Part shown: positions 47,201-58,892 of the stretch, one piece after another | Numbering within the stretch: position 1 is the stretch's first letter | Layout of the letters: the number at the start of each line of letters is the position of its first letter | Source: Smittia aterrima | Lineage: Eukaryota > Arthropoda > Insecta > Diptera > Chironomidae | Direction of reading: 5' to 3' | Assembly: GCA_033063855.1 (NCBI GenBank) | Contig: CP093829.1 | Coordinates: 22,165,537 to 22,229,536 of the forward strand | Length of the DNA stretch: 64,000 bases | Notes under the pieces: model-generated | Database searches by the model: none | Seen by the model: only the letters and a program-made list of their open reading frames with translations | What the model was told of the DNA's origin: nothing | Position numbers and translations under genes: made by a program

Positions 47201-50200
47201 GTCATGTCTTTGCCGTTGTATCCCCATTGCCACTTCATCCTCTGCCAGTTGTACATTCCCCCGATCCAAATTTCGCCTCTTGTTCTGCCACGCTCCATGA
47301 AATATTTCCGCAGTAAGCGGTCGGCATATTTCAACGGCTCCGCAAGCTTTGCGTTTTTATCCTTGCACTCAAAGTGAGAGTCCAGCCAACTGGCTTTCGT
47401 GGGTGACAAGTAGTAGCATTCATTGCCAATTTTGGTGAAGCTCGGAGGACACATCGCATAAATCCTTTTCGTCTTGGCCAGATGTTGAATTTTTCTCGCA
47501 TGATGACGTTGTTGATGCGACGGCTGATGATGAGGCTGCTGAGAATGAGCGGTATAGATGAAGAGAAAGACGAGATAGACTGTGAAGGAGAGAAGAGCGG
47601 GAAAGATGCTGTCATTGCTGACACATGTTAAAAGTAAAGCACTCACAGCAAATGAAATTCAATCCCTTCGGAAGCTTCATGGCGTAAGGAGAATGTTTGT
47701 TTCTCCCTTTTTAAATGTTTAAAAACTCTCGAGTTGTGCTTTGTTGGAAGATTTCTTTGCTTTTCTAATCATTCGATGTTTTCCCCTCTCGCTTCATTTA
47801 CATTTTCCTGAAATGAAAATCCGTCAGCACTTTTAAATCTTAAGCGTCTGTGCGCATAAAGCGATTTTCAAAATTAATATTCATGCTTCGTCGAGGAAAC
47901 AAGAGCAGCTCAAAGTTTTCGCTTCAAGCAAATCACGTTGTTAATAGTAAATCGCGAAGCGAGCTTGTCGTATCGAGTCGATTGTGAATTGCGAGGTGGA
48001 TTTTATTATCGTCGCATTTCGTATATGACAGCGAATAAATTCGATTTTTATTAGCTCACTTCTTCTTAATTGAATTACAAGTCTCTGGTTGTTAAAGATT
48101 TAATTAACAAAGAAAAAAAAATGAGAAACGTTTAACGATCAGTTTCGACGAATTCCATCAAACTTAAATGGTTCAAGCAAAGTACCAGCCTAGAAACACG
48201 AGACGACCTCTTTCTGTCAAGTGCATGATTTGATCTTGAACCTTTGCGATGTTAGAAATTTTCAGAAAATTTTCTTCCGCGTTCGCCGGGCAATGACAGC
48301 AGAGAATTTCCAAAGCTTGAAGAAATGAAATGTGACAGTGAGATGAGCATTTGGAAGATGAAACGAATGATTTTCCATTATCTTCCGTGACTTCTCCAGC
48401 AGTTGCCTAGTCACCCATTTCGCGTGCCATCGTAACGCGTGTCTAATTTCGTTTAAAATCATAAATCTCCTCACAGCTTCGGAAATCATTCATCAAACAT
48501 TTCTTAAGAGAGCTCATGCTCTAACTTTGAAAAGAATGTTTACGCAAACACCGACAATGTTATGGCAATTTAGAAATTGAGAGCAAATGACATCATTCGC
48601 CCAGCTCACTTTCCAAGGAGAACAAAGAATTGCTTCGAATCGAAAGGCGACAACTCAACTCGATCATGTTGAATAGCGCCTCGTAAACTTGTTAATGGAT
48701 GAGAACTTGCCCCTCATAATAGTTTTATGTTGCGCGAGCGTTTCGACGCACATTCTTTATGAATCATCAAAACGCTCTGATAGTAAAAAGATGAAGTGAT
48801 GTGCTTAATGATCGATTTATATTTCGCAAATTGAATGCTCAAGTAACTGTTGATGGAGTTCCACAAATGTTACAATCTCGATTGAGATTCCTTCTGATAT
48901 TTAGATAAGGCAACCTCGCGTTTCAGTTTTCTTTCTCTACAATATTCAAAGCCGCTTTGATTGTGAAGCTATTTGACTTCTCGAACTCGCGTTCTGTGTG
49001 GCACTAGGCGTCGATCTCAATTGCCGACATTGATGCTTCTCCTGCATCGTTAACCGGGTCGAGTTATCGAATAATTTTGCGTGACATGCGAAATCGAAGA
49101 AAAACAAAATTAAAATGAACAACCGCAAAACAAATGTTTGCTATCTAATTAGCGAATTAGGCAACTCACGAATAATTAAAATTAATTCGTTTTGTTTCAC
49201 ACACCGGATCGAATTGAATCTGGTTCTTGTTTGATCAAAGAATCGAAAAGCTTAAAATTGATTCTGATTTGAATCGAAGCGCGCCCGATGGGAATTCTCG
49301 AGAGCTCTCGATTGACAAATTGCTTACGAAGTGACTTCTTAATGCGATCGGCAAGATGTTTCGACTCTCAATCGTATCCACTTAGTTCTCGCACAGTTGA
49401 AATGATAAAGATCTGTAATTGCATTTGCAAGCAGCACGTCAAGCTTGAGCGCGCGTGGCATTGAATCAACTCTTCTCCTCCCACCCTCGCTGAAGATCTC
49501 AAGTGATTCTTTCGATTTGCATTACATAAATTCATTTCTACTGATTTGAATTGATTGTCGTGACGAATTTCTTTAGAGCTCAATTACGAGCGCCATTTAT
49601 TTCACGACTTTGGCAATCACGGCTCACTTCAAAAAAAGTTCTCGTCGCTTTTTCATTAAGCGATGACATTTGAAATGGAGCGAAAGTATGAGCACATCAA
49701 GAAGTTTTTGAAGGGAAATTCTTTCATTTTCTGATGTCTCATCATGAGAAAGAGTTCTTGAAGTTCTCTGATTCGTTTTTCCCTTTAATTGGGCCAACTT
49801 CGTGCTGATTCATTAAATCCATCGCGAGGTCAAGTAGATTACAATCAGAACTCTCCACTGCGCCACAGAATCATCTCTCGATTCATGTCAACGATAAAGA
49901 GATTGAAATGTAGCGAAAGCTTCTTTTCGCATATGGCGCTTGAGCGTGTGAGGAGGATTATTAATGCACAATTGTTGTTCTCCGCAAATAAAAGAGCGAT
50001 TAATCAAAATCTCGAAAGAATCGTCTCGTGAATGGAACGAGATGTAAAGCGATCTTTATTAAGTCATTCATGATAAATTGTATTCACTACTGGCGCTGTG
50101 CACGATCTCTTCCTTCTCCTCTTTCTATCTTCTTCTTGCCTTTCAACTGCTTACGATGTCAAAATATGATTATGACAAGAAAAATTACCAATTAGCCACG

Positions 50201-53200
50201 TCGACGCTCAGTTGTCACTCATACGAGCAATGTTCTTACGTAACGAAGACACATTCTGGGGAAATTAATTTTCAAGTTACGTTGACTCGTACGAGAGATA
50301 GAAGATTATTTAACTTGACTAACTCTTCTTGTTTCTCGCGACACGCGAAATGAATTGTTTTGCGTGAGTTTATTCTCACGGCGGCGGGTCTGCAGTTGAA
50401 GCGACAAAAGAATTTTAAGCATTTTTTCGCGTGTGTCTAGTTGTTTAGATTTGTTTGAGGATTATCGTCCGCTTAAGAACTGTTTGTTATTATCTCACAA
50501 ACGTTCAACAGTTATCGCTTTCAATCAACAATCTCAAACTTGTTTTATTATTTTTCGAAATATCAATTAACAAGTTTTTTGTCTTGTTCCTTTGATGGTC
50601 AATAGTTCTCTAATCTTAACAAGTCAAAGATACGCGACGTTTCTCTCTCCCAGTCAATTTAAGTCAATTTTATGTCTGAGAGAAGCGAAAAATCTTTCGT
50701 CGCATTGAGTGGCCTCGAAATTAGCATGGAAGCTAATTTATTGAAAAGTTCACTTAAGTAAAGCGAAGTTCAAACGTTTGGAAGATTAATTACAAAAAAA
50801 TTGATCAATCGAGAAAGACATTTCTGTGTCGATCATTCCTGTGCGTACACGAACTCGTTGATGAACATCTAACAGCTTTCTGCGGACTTAGATAAATAAA
50901 TGATTTTCCCACTTCATCTTTCTGCCCATCATAGTCGTCAGTCGAGAGCAAACATGCGGTCGTGCGTCGAGTTCCCATGTTTGCTTACATGATTTACACA
51001 ATTTTTTTCTTTCGACTATTGAGTCGACCAGAGATGTTCGAAGGCTAATTAAACGGAAGAGACCGGAGCAAAAGCTCTGATTCGGTAAACGACAAAACAC
51101 TTTGTACGGATTTCCATGTTGTGTGGGTTGAGCGTGACTCTTCACGTAATCAAATTAAACAAGATGTAAATCAACAGAAATGTGTAATCGTATGTCGCTT
51201 CTTTATCTTCGAGAGCTTAACACGGAACACGAGGGTGAACAAATTTGTAAATTAATTACACGAATTGTGTGCTCTGAATGATTCATCACCGTTTGTCGAA
51301 TTAGCATTGATAATGGAAGTGCAGAGTACAAGCACTCACGGCAAAGGAATTCCAAGTTCGCTTGCTAGGCGAATACTAATTACAAAGAGATAATTGACAA
51401 CGATTTGTGTATTGATTTATCAAAACGTCTTAATTTGAACAAACGTCGTTGGTTCTTCTGGACGGTTATGTAATTGAATGAAATTGCCATTTGCATAACG
51501 ACGAGCGACGAAGAATTCAGTTTTGTTTCTCGCATAGATCTCGGCTCATTCCAATATGAGGCCATAAATTCTCATTTAAATCAATTATCGAGAATCCAGC
51601 GTTCACTTTTTGGAAACCTAAACGGCTTAGAATGGAAGAGAAAGAAACATTAAGTTGACACTTCCGAGTGAATATCGTCGCTATTAGCAACGTTCGTAGG
51701 TACTTTAAAGCTCGTAAACGATCTAAATTGATTCTCTTGGAAATCAAATTCGATGAAAATTGTGTAAATTGTTTGTTTAATTTGAGACGACGCAATCGCG
51801 TCCAATTACGAGAGAAGAAAAATCTCAAACAATGCAACAATTGAAATACAATTTCTCAATGGGAACAAACGATTATTTCTCATTTCGCCTTACAAGCAAT
51901 CGAGTTTTAAAGCTCGACATTTTTGAATAATTATCAGTGATTACTTCAACATCCACCATGATCTGTTTTGCCTTGGGGATGAGCGGTTGCTGAGTCACGT
52001 CTGTTCAGAAGCTTCAAGCTTCATCACATTCCGAGAATTGAGATTTTATTTTTAGCTTTCTCGTCTGATTATTTGCTTAAATGTTTAAAGCTCTTTCACA
52101 ATCACTCCATCTATGCATGCGACGTAATATCTCGATAATCCCTAAGCAACGATATGACAAAAGAAACCAGAGAATGCAATCAATGCACCTTGAGAGCCGT
52201 CGCAAGCAAACTCGTTTCTTGTTTTATTCTTTGATTAAGTCATAAAGGGCGAAACTCCCTTTGCTCTGATGCATCACACACAGTGATCTTGAATAAATTA
52301 TCATACACGTTCGTTCTATTTCCGAAAGCTTAATGAGTCATGTGGTCATGAATATTTGCAGCGCTTTCCGAATATCGAGCGTAAACAAAAGACGATTCGT
52401 TATGCACGAGAATGTTCATCGATTTTCTTCGGTATGCTCAACTGCTCAGCTCAGAGGATTTTCTCTTTCGTCGCAAGCATTGTTCTTTATCAATAAACTC
52501 TGTCGGATGAAACCTCTGGCTTCGTATGCTCGAAAACTTCATCAAGTTTTCGTCAGATGAAAGAATAAGCGCTCCATTGAGAATTGCAAAACACAATTGC
52601 GTTGTGTTCACTCACCAGACGAATCCTTATGATTTTCCTTTTCCCGAAATAGAAGGTTTATTGAAATAATTGGAATGAATATTTCATTATATCAATTTAC
52701 ATCCAAACTTCGTTGACTTCACAACTAAATTAATTCCGATCGAGGAAGGAAAGAAAACTTTGGGACCACAAAAAAGTTTTTTTTTTATTCGAGATAATCT
52801 CACTTCTGGTGACGGTAATTAAACATCGCTCAGTTGTCAAACCCCCACTTACAACCCTTGTTTATACGATGAGAGCGTAGGCGACTAACGAAACCCAAGA
52901 ATGACATTTTAATTTTCCTTCTCGAAATTCGCTTTTTGTCTCGGGTATCGGTGGTGTCAATAAATTTTCTTCTTGTTATCGCTAGTCAGAATATCGAAGC
53001 GATATCGCGTCGTTAAATTGATTTCTGAGCTCTCTTGACCCAAATTAAAATTTCGCGATTCTCGAAACCCTCCCGAATAACAAAGAAAAGCTTCTGAATC
53101 CTTGTTGACTGATGAAACGGATAAGATTAACTCCTGAAGGTGAAAACTCGAACCATCTTAGTAAACCCAATTGTTATCACATTTTTTTTTCTTCTTTTTT

Positions 53201-56200
53201 AAAGAAGAAGTCTTTCAAAACCTATTAAGTTAGATGCGATATCTCTGCTCTTTTTGCGTAAGATAAGATAAGGAAGTATTTACTTTTTAACCTTTGCCGT
53301 GGGTTGCTCTATTTATTTTAGAGAAATCTCTCGTTTCAAGGTTGGGGTGATGAGGGAGGAACCGAAGGAGAAAAAAAGGAAAAAAAAAGTCTTTTGCCGT
53401 AGGAAAAACGTTTAAGCCAAAAGAAAATAAAAATGCTTAGACAAAAGTTGTGCAAAGACACGAGCGGAGTTTGTGAAAATCTTTGGGATAAATTCTATCT
53501 TAGTCTATTCTTAGAAGCGTTGGGCTGAAGTGTTTTGTCGGTGAGGATGATCTAGGGAACGAGGCTTCAGAATCTTCTTTTGTTTGTTTTGATTTTCTTT
53601 CGCTCTTCTCTGCTTCTCGCATTTACATTTACGCAATTAATTTCCAACTCAAGTAGAAAGAAGAACTTCGCTATTTTCTATTATATTAGCTTCATCGAAA
53701 AGAAGAAGTCGACAAATTTTGAATTTTTCACTTTGAGTCACAATCAATATTTAATTGATAAACAACTTTTTTATAAATATTTTCACGTTCGAGTCTTTCG
53801 CTCTTGTTTCGTTTCTGAATTAATGAAAATATAAAAACTTTTTTTCTGGCACACACGCTCGAGAGGAAAAGCTTTTGAAGTTCAATTATTCACTACTTTG
53901 ATATTCAGCACACTTTGCGTACCTTGCGAGTTTGATGATGAAAGAAAAACCGTTTGGGGAAGGTTAGTGATTGAGTGCAGGCAGAGGAAAAGTTCAGTTG
54001 TAATCGAATTTTCCACCGAAAGCTCTTTTTTTTTCTTTCTTTTTCGTGTAACCGGCTCGAATGCTTCGCGAAGACTAAAAGTATCGCACGAGATTTTCGT
54101 TTATCTAAAATGTGCGCTTTATGGTTTCAACAACGTTTGAGGAAAGCATTCACGAAACATTCATGCGAAACAACGAACATCAACTCGCAAGCTCGCTCAC
54201 ACGTTAAACTTCAAATATTAATAAATCTGCTTCGCTTAATGAGTTGATTTAAATGCATTGTAGCTGCAACCATTAATTTGCATTTCATATCGCTTGCAGA
54301 GAAAGATTTAATCAGAGGTTTGCTAAAGTATTAATCTCGTGAAGAGCTCAAACAATGGTTTGAAGAGATTAATGAAATTGCGAGCTCGGCTCATGCTCTG
54401 CTTCAAAGCACGCTTGTGATAATGGCCAGCTGACGGAAGCATCTGATAACGTTCATGAAAAATGATTTAATTGTAATCTTCGCAATCGATAAATCATTTA
54501 GAAATCGAGGCGAAAGGAAAAAAGTTGTTGTACAGAAGAACTCTTCGGATGAATCGATAAAAGTCTTTTTCTCCTCTCGCTCGAGATTATCTGCCGCATT
54601 ACACGGCTTTGGTTACAAAGAAATGTAAATAAATCATTTCAGAATGTTCTCTCTTAAAAGTCTGCGGATTGAAATGGAATGAGATTCAGGGGAGGCGTCG
54701 TCGTTTATTTATTTTTCGCCAAGAATAGAAGAGCAACAAAGCGAAGCAACGCAAACAAGATTACAAGATGATAAAAGAGATAAAATTCATCACTTTATGA
54801 TTTATAATTCAACATTCAACTTAAAGTGAAGCTCGTCAACATCACAAATACTTCAGCTTTGTGATGCAATTCCAGGTGACTTCATCGACTTTATGACAGC
54901 TCTCGCTGCAGTTTATTTATTCTCGACAATGAGTTTTTTTTTTCAACGAAAAAGCAATAAAATTCAAATGAAGTCAATTGGTGATCATTTCGATCCAATC
55001 TACTTCCACATTTTTAATGAATTGCATCATGAAGGGCAAAAAGAGAGTGACGAGCAAATTGCCTTCTTTGTTTCATTGTTTCACGGTTTTCACGGTCATG
55101 GTTTTTATATGTGAATCGACTCATAATCTCCGAAAGGAAATGTTTGACACATTTTGTGGTTCTTTTGTTCAACCCCCGACATTTCATGCTGGCGGCGATT
55201 TGCTGAGGCGGTTCCTTTTTTCCTCTGTCGACTAATAAGCGAACCTTTTGATTAAAGTTATGTCGTCGCATTAACTCATAATTAAAATCGTTTAATCGTT
55301 TTGGATTATGATTCAAAGACCGCGGTTTAGGGCGTCAATCAATTTTATTTGTGAAGCTTTTGGCAATTTAATTAATTATGTTAGTCAACGTAGAATCATC
55401 CGAAGCTGAAGCTTATCACTCGTGTCGCACTGCTTTAACATTAATTGAATCTTGTCGTGTCATACTTTTTTGCTCTCTCGCAACTCTCGAAGAAAATTAA
55501 TTAGAAAATGAACTTTTCTAACTTTTTGTGACGTTGTTCTCTTGCTTCTTTCGCAGATAGAGTCAGTAGAGCTTGCTCTAAACGTTCTCGATGGAAGCGA
55601 TGTTCGCGGCAACAAAATTAGCGTTCAACGTGCTGAATTCCAGATGCGCGGCGAATACAATCCGGCATTAAAGCCACGTACAAAGAAGAAGGAGAAGGAG
55701 AAGATGAAAATGATCCAAGAGAAGTGAGTTGTCGATTGAGCAAATTGCTTCATTCAATTCAATTGAATTTCTTTTCATTTTTTTGATAAGGCTGTTTGAT
55801 TGGCGTCCAGAGAAGCAACGAGGTGATCGCGCCAAGCATGAGAGAACTGTCATCATTAAAAACCTTTTCGAACCGGAGATGTTTGATCGTGAGGTGCACT
55901 TGATTCTTGATTATCAAAACGATTTACGTGAGGAATGCGCAAAGTGCGGGACCGTAAGGAAAGTCGTTGTCTACGATGTGAGTTGAATAGTTAATGAAAG
56001 AAAATAACTTTCTCCATTTAACGAAAATCTTCTTCGACAGCGCCATCCGGAAGGAGTTGCACACATAACGATGGCAGATGCGGAAGAAGCTGATCTCTTA
56101 ATTCAATTGATGAATGGTCGATTCTTTGGTCAACGAAAGCTGACAGCAGAAACTTGGGATGGCAAAACTAAATACAAGTAAGTAAATTGATATTGATCAC

Positions 56201-56425
56201 TAATCGCTTTTGCTGCTTCTCTAGTTGCGATTGATCAATTTCCTTTCACTTTGACATAGGATTGACGAGTCCGAGGCCGACAAGAACGAACGTTTGGCCA
56301 AATGGCAAAAGTATTTGGATAGCGATGAGGCGAAAAAGGAAATTGCGGAGAGAAATCATCAGTCACAAGAAGCGAGTGAAGAACCACAAAGCGAACAACC
56401 CGAATCGGCAGCATCAACGAGTTGA
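44250..56425 (+). CDS. HTATSF1: HIV Tat-specific factor 1 homologue (Tat-SF1 / barricade), U2 snRNP splicing factor
   Basis: Nuclear splicing factor that associates with U2 snRNP through SF3B1. Exons: 44250-45074, 55557-55723, 55791-55977, 56041-56177, 56260-56425; all phases agree, 493 residues. The N-terminal part has repeated aromatic/Trp modules (YKYKWCKETSQWKP, HYKWCTESEKWIP, YFRWNEETKQWVP). RRM1 spans about 217-305, starting TKVYVSNLPLDVTEEEF and split by intron 1. A UHM (RRM2) spans about 349-437, starting TVIIKNLFEPEMF, with the ligand motif Arg-Phe-Phe at 420-422 in NGRFFGQRKLTAETWDG. Vertebrate Tat-SF1 has Arg-Trp-Phe there, as I recall. The acidic Glu/Ser/Gln-rich tail is short compared with vertebrates. 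Intron 1 is about 10.5 kb, while the other three are 63-82 bp, and it hosts a lectin-like gene on the other strand. Confidence 0.93.
45162..45182. repeat. (TC)n microsatellite
   Basis: Uninterrupted TC run at the start of HTATSF1 intron 1. Confidence 0.85.
45794..45799 (-). terminator. Poly(A) signal of the lectin-like gene
   Basis: AATAAA on the minus strand about 60 bp after its stop. Confidence 0.6.
45859..47617 (-). CDS. C-type-lectin-like protein, nested in HTATSF1 intron 1 (5' end not found)
   Basis: Exons on the minus strand: 47617-47171, 47098-47048, 46855-46679, 46619-46049 and 45987-45859, with consistent phases and a TAA at 45859. The first listed exon starts with a hydrophobic segment (FPALLSFTVYLVFLFIYTA), a signal peptide or membrane anchor, then a Gln/His-rich linker. 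A C-type lectin fold follows: CPPSFTKIGNECYYLSPTKA, then WLDSHFECKDKNAKLAEPL, GEIWIGGMYNW, YNCAVLN and FEKHFYLCQHR. The Ca-binding EPN/QPD and WND motifs are absent (WSA at the WND site), so sugar binding of the classic kind is doubtful. A long Thr/Pro-rich, mucin-like region and a charged helical end (KQRLENVRQKLSKLSDEEKL) follow. The frame lacks an ATG; a short first exon ending in phase 2 must lie upstream. Confidence 0.8.
47700..55556. other. Rest of HTATSF1 intron 1
   Basis: Nearly 8 kb with no further gene recognised. Open frames such as 50078-50353 (+), 51517-51840 (-) and 55014-55316 (-) have no familiar content or splice support. The missing first exon of the nested lectin-like gene should be in this stretch. 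Confidence 0.5.
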
Positions 56426-56665
56426 GTGAGTCGTAACAATGACCAGTCCATGTGAAGAGTGGAAATATCGTTGGCCTGAAAACATGAGTGATAAGGCAAT
56501 AAAGAAGATTCAAAAGGGTTTTTTTTTGTTATGTGGCTTTTTGTTTATCGACGTCGGAGATGGGATTTTGGTTTATGTTTATCGATTTTTCGCTCCCTCT
56601 CTCTCTCATGCATCCTCCCGTAGTTTGAACAAACTATTCGGTTTGAGAATCCGTTGTGACACGAA

Positions 56666-56671
56666 AATAAA
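56666..56671 (+). terminator. Poly(A) signal of HTATSF1
   Basis: AATAAA about 240 bp after the stop. Confidence 0.6.
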
Positions 56672-58280
56672 ATTCTGACAATACAGAGAAAGTCCCAGCT
56701 GCCGCTTTCTGGTTAATGGTTATGACATGCACGTCAATGCTGGTTGAGAATGCAAGGGAACAAAATAAATCAATCTCGGTCTTCCTGTTCCAGTTCGTTT
56801 TAATGATTTTCTTCCGCCTTTCGAGCACACAAAAAAGAAATTCAGGATTTTTCAATCACTTTTGTTGCAGTTTATCGTCACGTTTCGATTAAATGACTCA
56901 GATTCGGAAATCGATAAATATGTGAGCGCCTTGAACGCGCTGACTTCAATCCGATTGAGTTCTCAAATTGATTTCACTTATTTCCACAATTATGACTGCT
57001 TTGCTTCATGCCGTGCGTTATGAAATGAAATAACTTTAATCAATGCTGTTGAATAAATCAGCGGAATGTGCTGAAATTTCTTGTTAAAGTCAAACCAACT
57101 GGGACTAGGATTTCTCTCTCTTGTGGTTGTCATAGCACGCAGCATATCAAGTTGAATTATTCGAGTAGCTTAAAGCTTCTCCCGCGCCATCGAAGAACAT
57201 TGAAACTGGATATGAAATGTTTTTATTTCGTCACTTGCAAAATATCGCAATCAGAATCGGTTTTCACTTATGCTAGTCGCAAAATAGATCCCACAAGTGG
57301 ATGTGGCGTGTCGATACATTTCCACCAAATCAGATCTACCGAGATCAACTTACCGCCCAAAGCAATTTGAAATTTCCTAATTGGAACGATTTCCGAGTTA
57401 AATGAAACCAAAACTCTTATCGCGAATCATCAGAACATGCACTATCAGCCCACAAACATTGTTTCGAATGTTCGCTTGGGACGGAGTGTGTTAAAATTTA
57501 CTACACGAGCTCCGACTGAAGATTGATTAGCTACACTATGAAGTTTTATTTCAGGTGCAGCGCAGAAATTGCAATCTCGAAACAAACTTGAGAGTTTTTT
57601 TATATTTTACGATCTTTTGAGGCTTTGAGGCGAGAAATTCCGTCAAAAGATTTTAATTGTTTGGGTCTCTAATAGATGAACGTCACATTTGATTCATTAG
57701 ACACGAAACTGTTTTAGCATTTGTTAATATTTCCTTCTGACGTCACGTTTTATGATTCGTTAGGTGTTAATGAAGTAAGTCCCAAACTTACAGTACTCGT
57801 GATTTCGTAATGAAATGTTTTACAAAAGTCAACAGCACTTGATGTTGTCTAAACAGAAACAATCTTCACCTTCATAGTCGAACGCCTTTCTCGTATGTTT
57901 TGACAACTTTTTGTTTTATCACGCTCAACACGACTTAAAATTTCCTAGAACATTCTCCTCGATCAATTGAAATTTCTGCGAGTGCTATCGGTTTGAAGTA
58001 TCCGCAGAGACTAAATGAAGTTGATTTTTCAGATTTTATGTCGCAGATTGAAACATTGAGAGCTTTGATGTTTCCATGCGAATAATAAATCAACGACAAG
58101 TGATGAAAAGTAATAAGAGTTACACGAGCTCTTAATATGAAGTCATCTTGGAAATAACAAGATAACGATAAGATTTTTTGATGTTCTGGGAAAAGTGCGC
58201 GAATTGTTTTTCTTTTAATAAAGCAATAACTTCAATTCCGAAACAGTTTTGTATCAAGTTGATGTTCCTGTTCACAAAGT
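56672..58280. other. Intergenic DNA, no gene seen
   Basis: No recognisable coding sequence; contains the left copy (58068-58082) of a 15-bp direct repeat that brackets the ligase pseudogene. Confidence 0.5.
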
Positions 58281-58892
58281 TTGCCTCGGAAATCAGGAAG
58301 TAGTGGAGTGCCAAAGCTTGCCCAGATCTCTCATGAATTGACTGACAACACTTTGCTTCTCAACTTTTACGGAAACTTCCGGGTCAACGAATTTATTTGC
58401 ATGATTCATTGCACTGTAAATCTTCAAACAAGATTGATTACTGAGAAATCTTTTTCGCCTGAAACTTTTCTGAGTTTAGTTGAAAAGTTCAAAGTAAATA
58501 AATTTGAAACTGTTCCTTTTGCGTAACTGGAGTGATTCATTACGAAGTTCGTCAATATCCTTGCGCTGTCATCGAAACGTAAAAAGGTTTTAAAATCACT
58601 GAAGTCCAAGTTCACGAAGCTGTTGACCATCTGGAGGACTACAAACAACTGAAAGGTGGTGTCTTCTTTATCGAAAAGCTTCCGCTAACTGTAACCGGGA
58701 AAAATAAAACGAAATGATATCGAACAGATGGCAATAAAATTGGCACACCAAGGATAATAAATATCGTTATTCAGCAATTTATTACACAAACAAAATAATG
58801 TTGGAAAACTTTCTTTTAAATATTTGTCGATATAAAAAAATTGTTGGAGAGCTTCGCATGCGATGACGAATGTTTCAATGTTTCCATGCGAA
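58068..58892. repeat. 15-bp direct repeat bracketing the ligase pseudogene
   Basis: ATGTTTCCATGCGAA occurs at 58068-58082 and 58878-58892, on either side of the pseudogene, each with a nearby GAGAGCTT upstream. It may be chance, a local duplication, or an insertion footprint. Confidence 0.4.
58284..58745 (+). pseudogene. Acyl-CoA synthetase / luciferase-family (AMP-binding) pseudogene, internally deleted
   Basis: Relic of an ANL-superfamily adenylate-forming enzyme. The left part reads SGSSGVPKLAQISH, a worn copy of the phosphate-binding loop (SGTTGLPKGV-type), then RLITEKSFSPETFLSLVEKF, the conserved segment that normally follows about 50 residues later. It ends at a TAA (58524-58526). The right part, in another frame from 58532, reads YEVRQYPCAVIE, a TAA (58580-58582), then KITEVQVHEAVDHLEDYKQL and GGVFFIEKLPLTVTGK, the C-terminal lid domain. 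One extra A in an A-run (58700-58704) shifts the frame; past it the next frame continues IKRNDIEQMAIKL. About 200 residues of the middle domain are missing. Three lesions plus the deletion mean no functional product. Confidence 0.75.

Noticed and set aside
47617..47690. ATG-led stretch (MKLPKGLNFIC) as first exon of the lectin-like gene
   Set aside because: Using its GTGAGT donor would need an intron of about 30 bp and would leave the wrong phase for the next exon.
50078..50353. 91-codon frame with a hydrophobic start in HTATSF1 intron 1
   Set aside because: The first codon is not ATG, and there is no promoter or splice evidence and no family resemblance.
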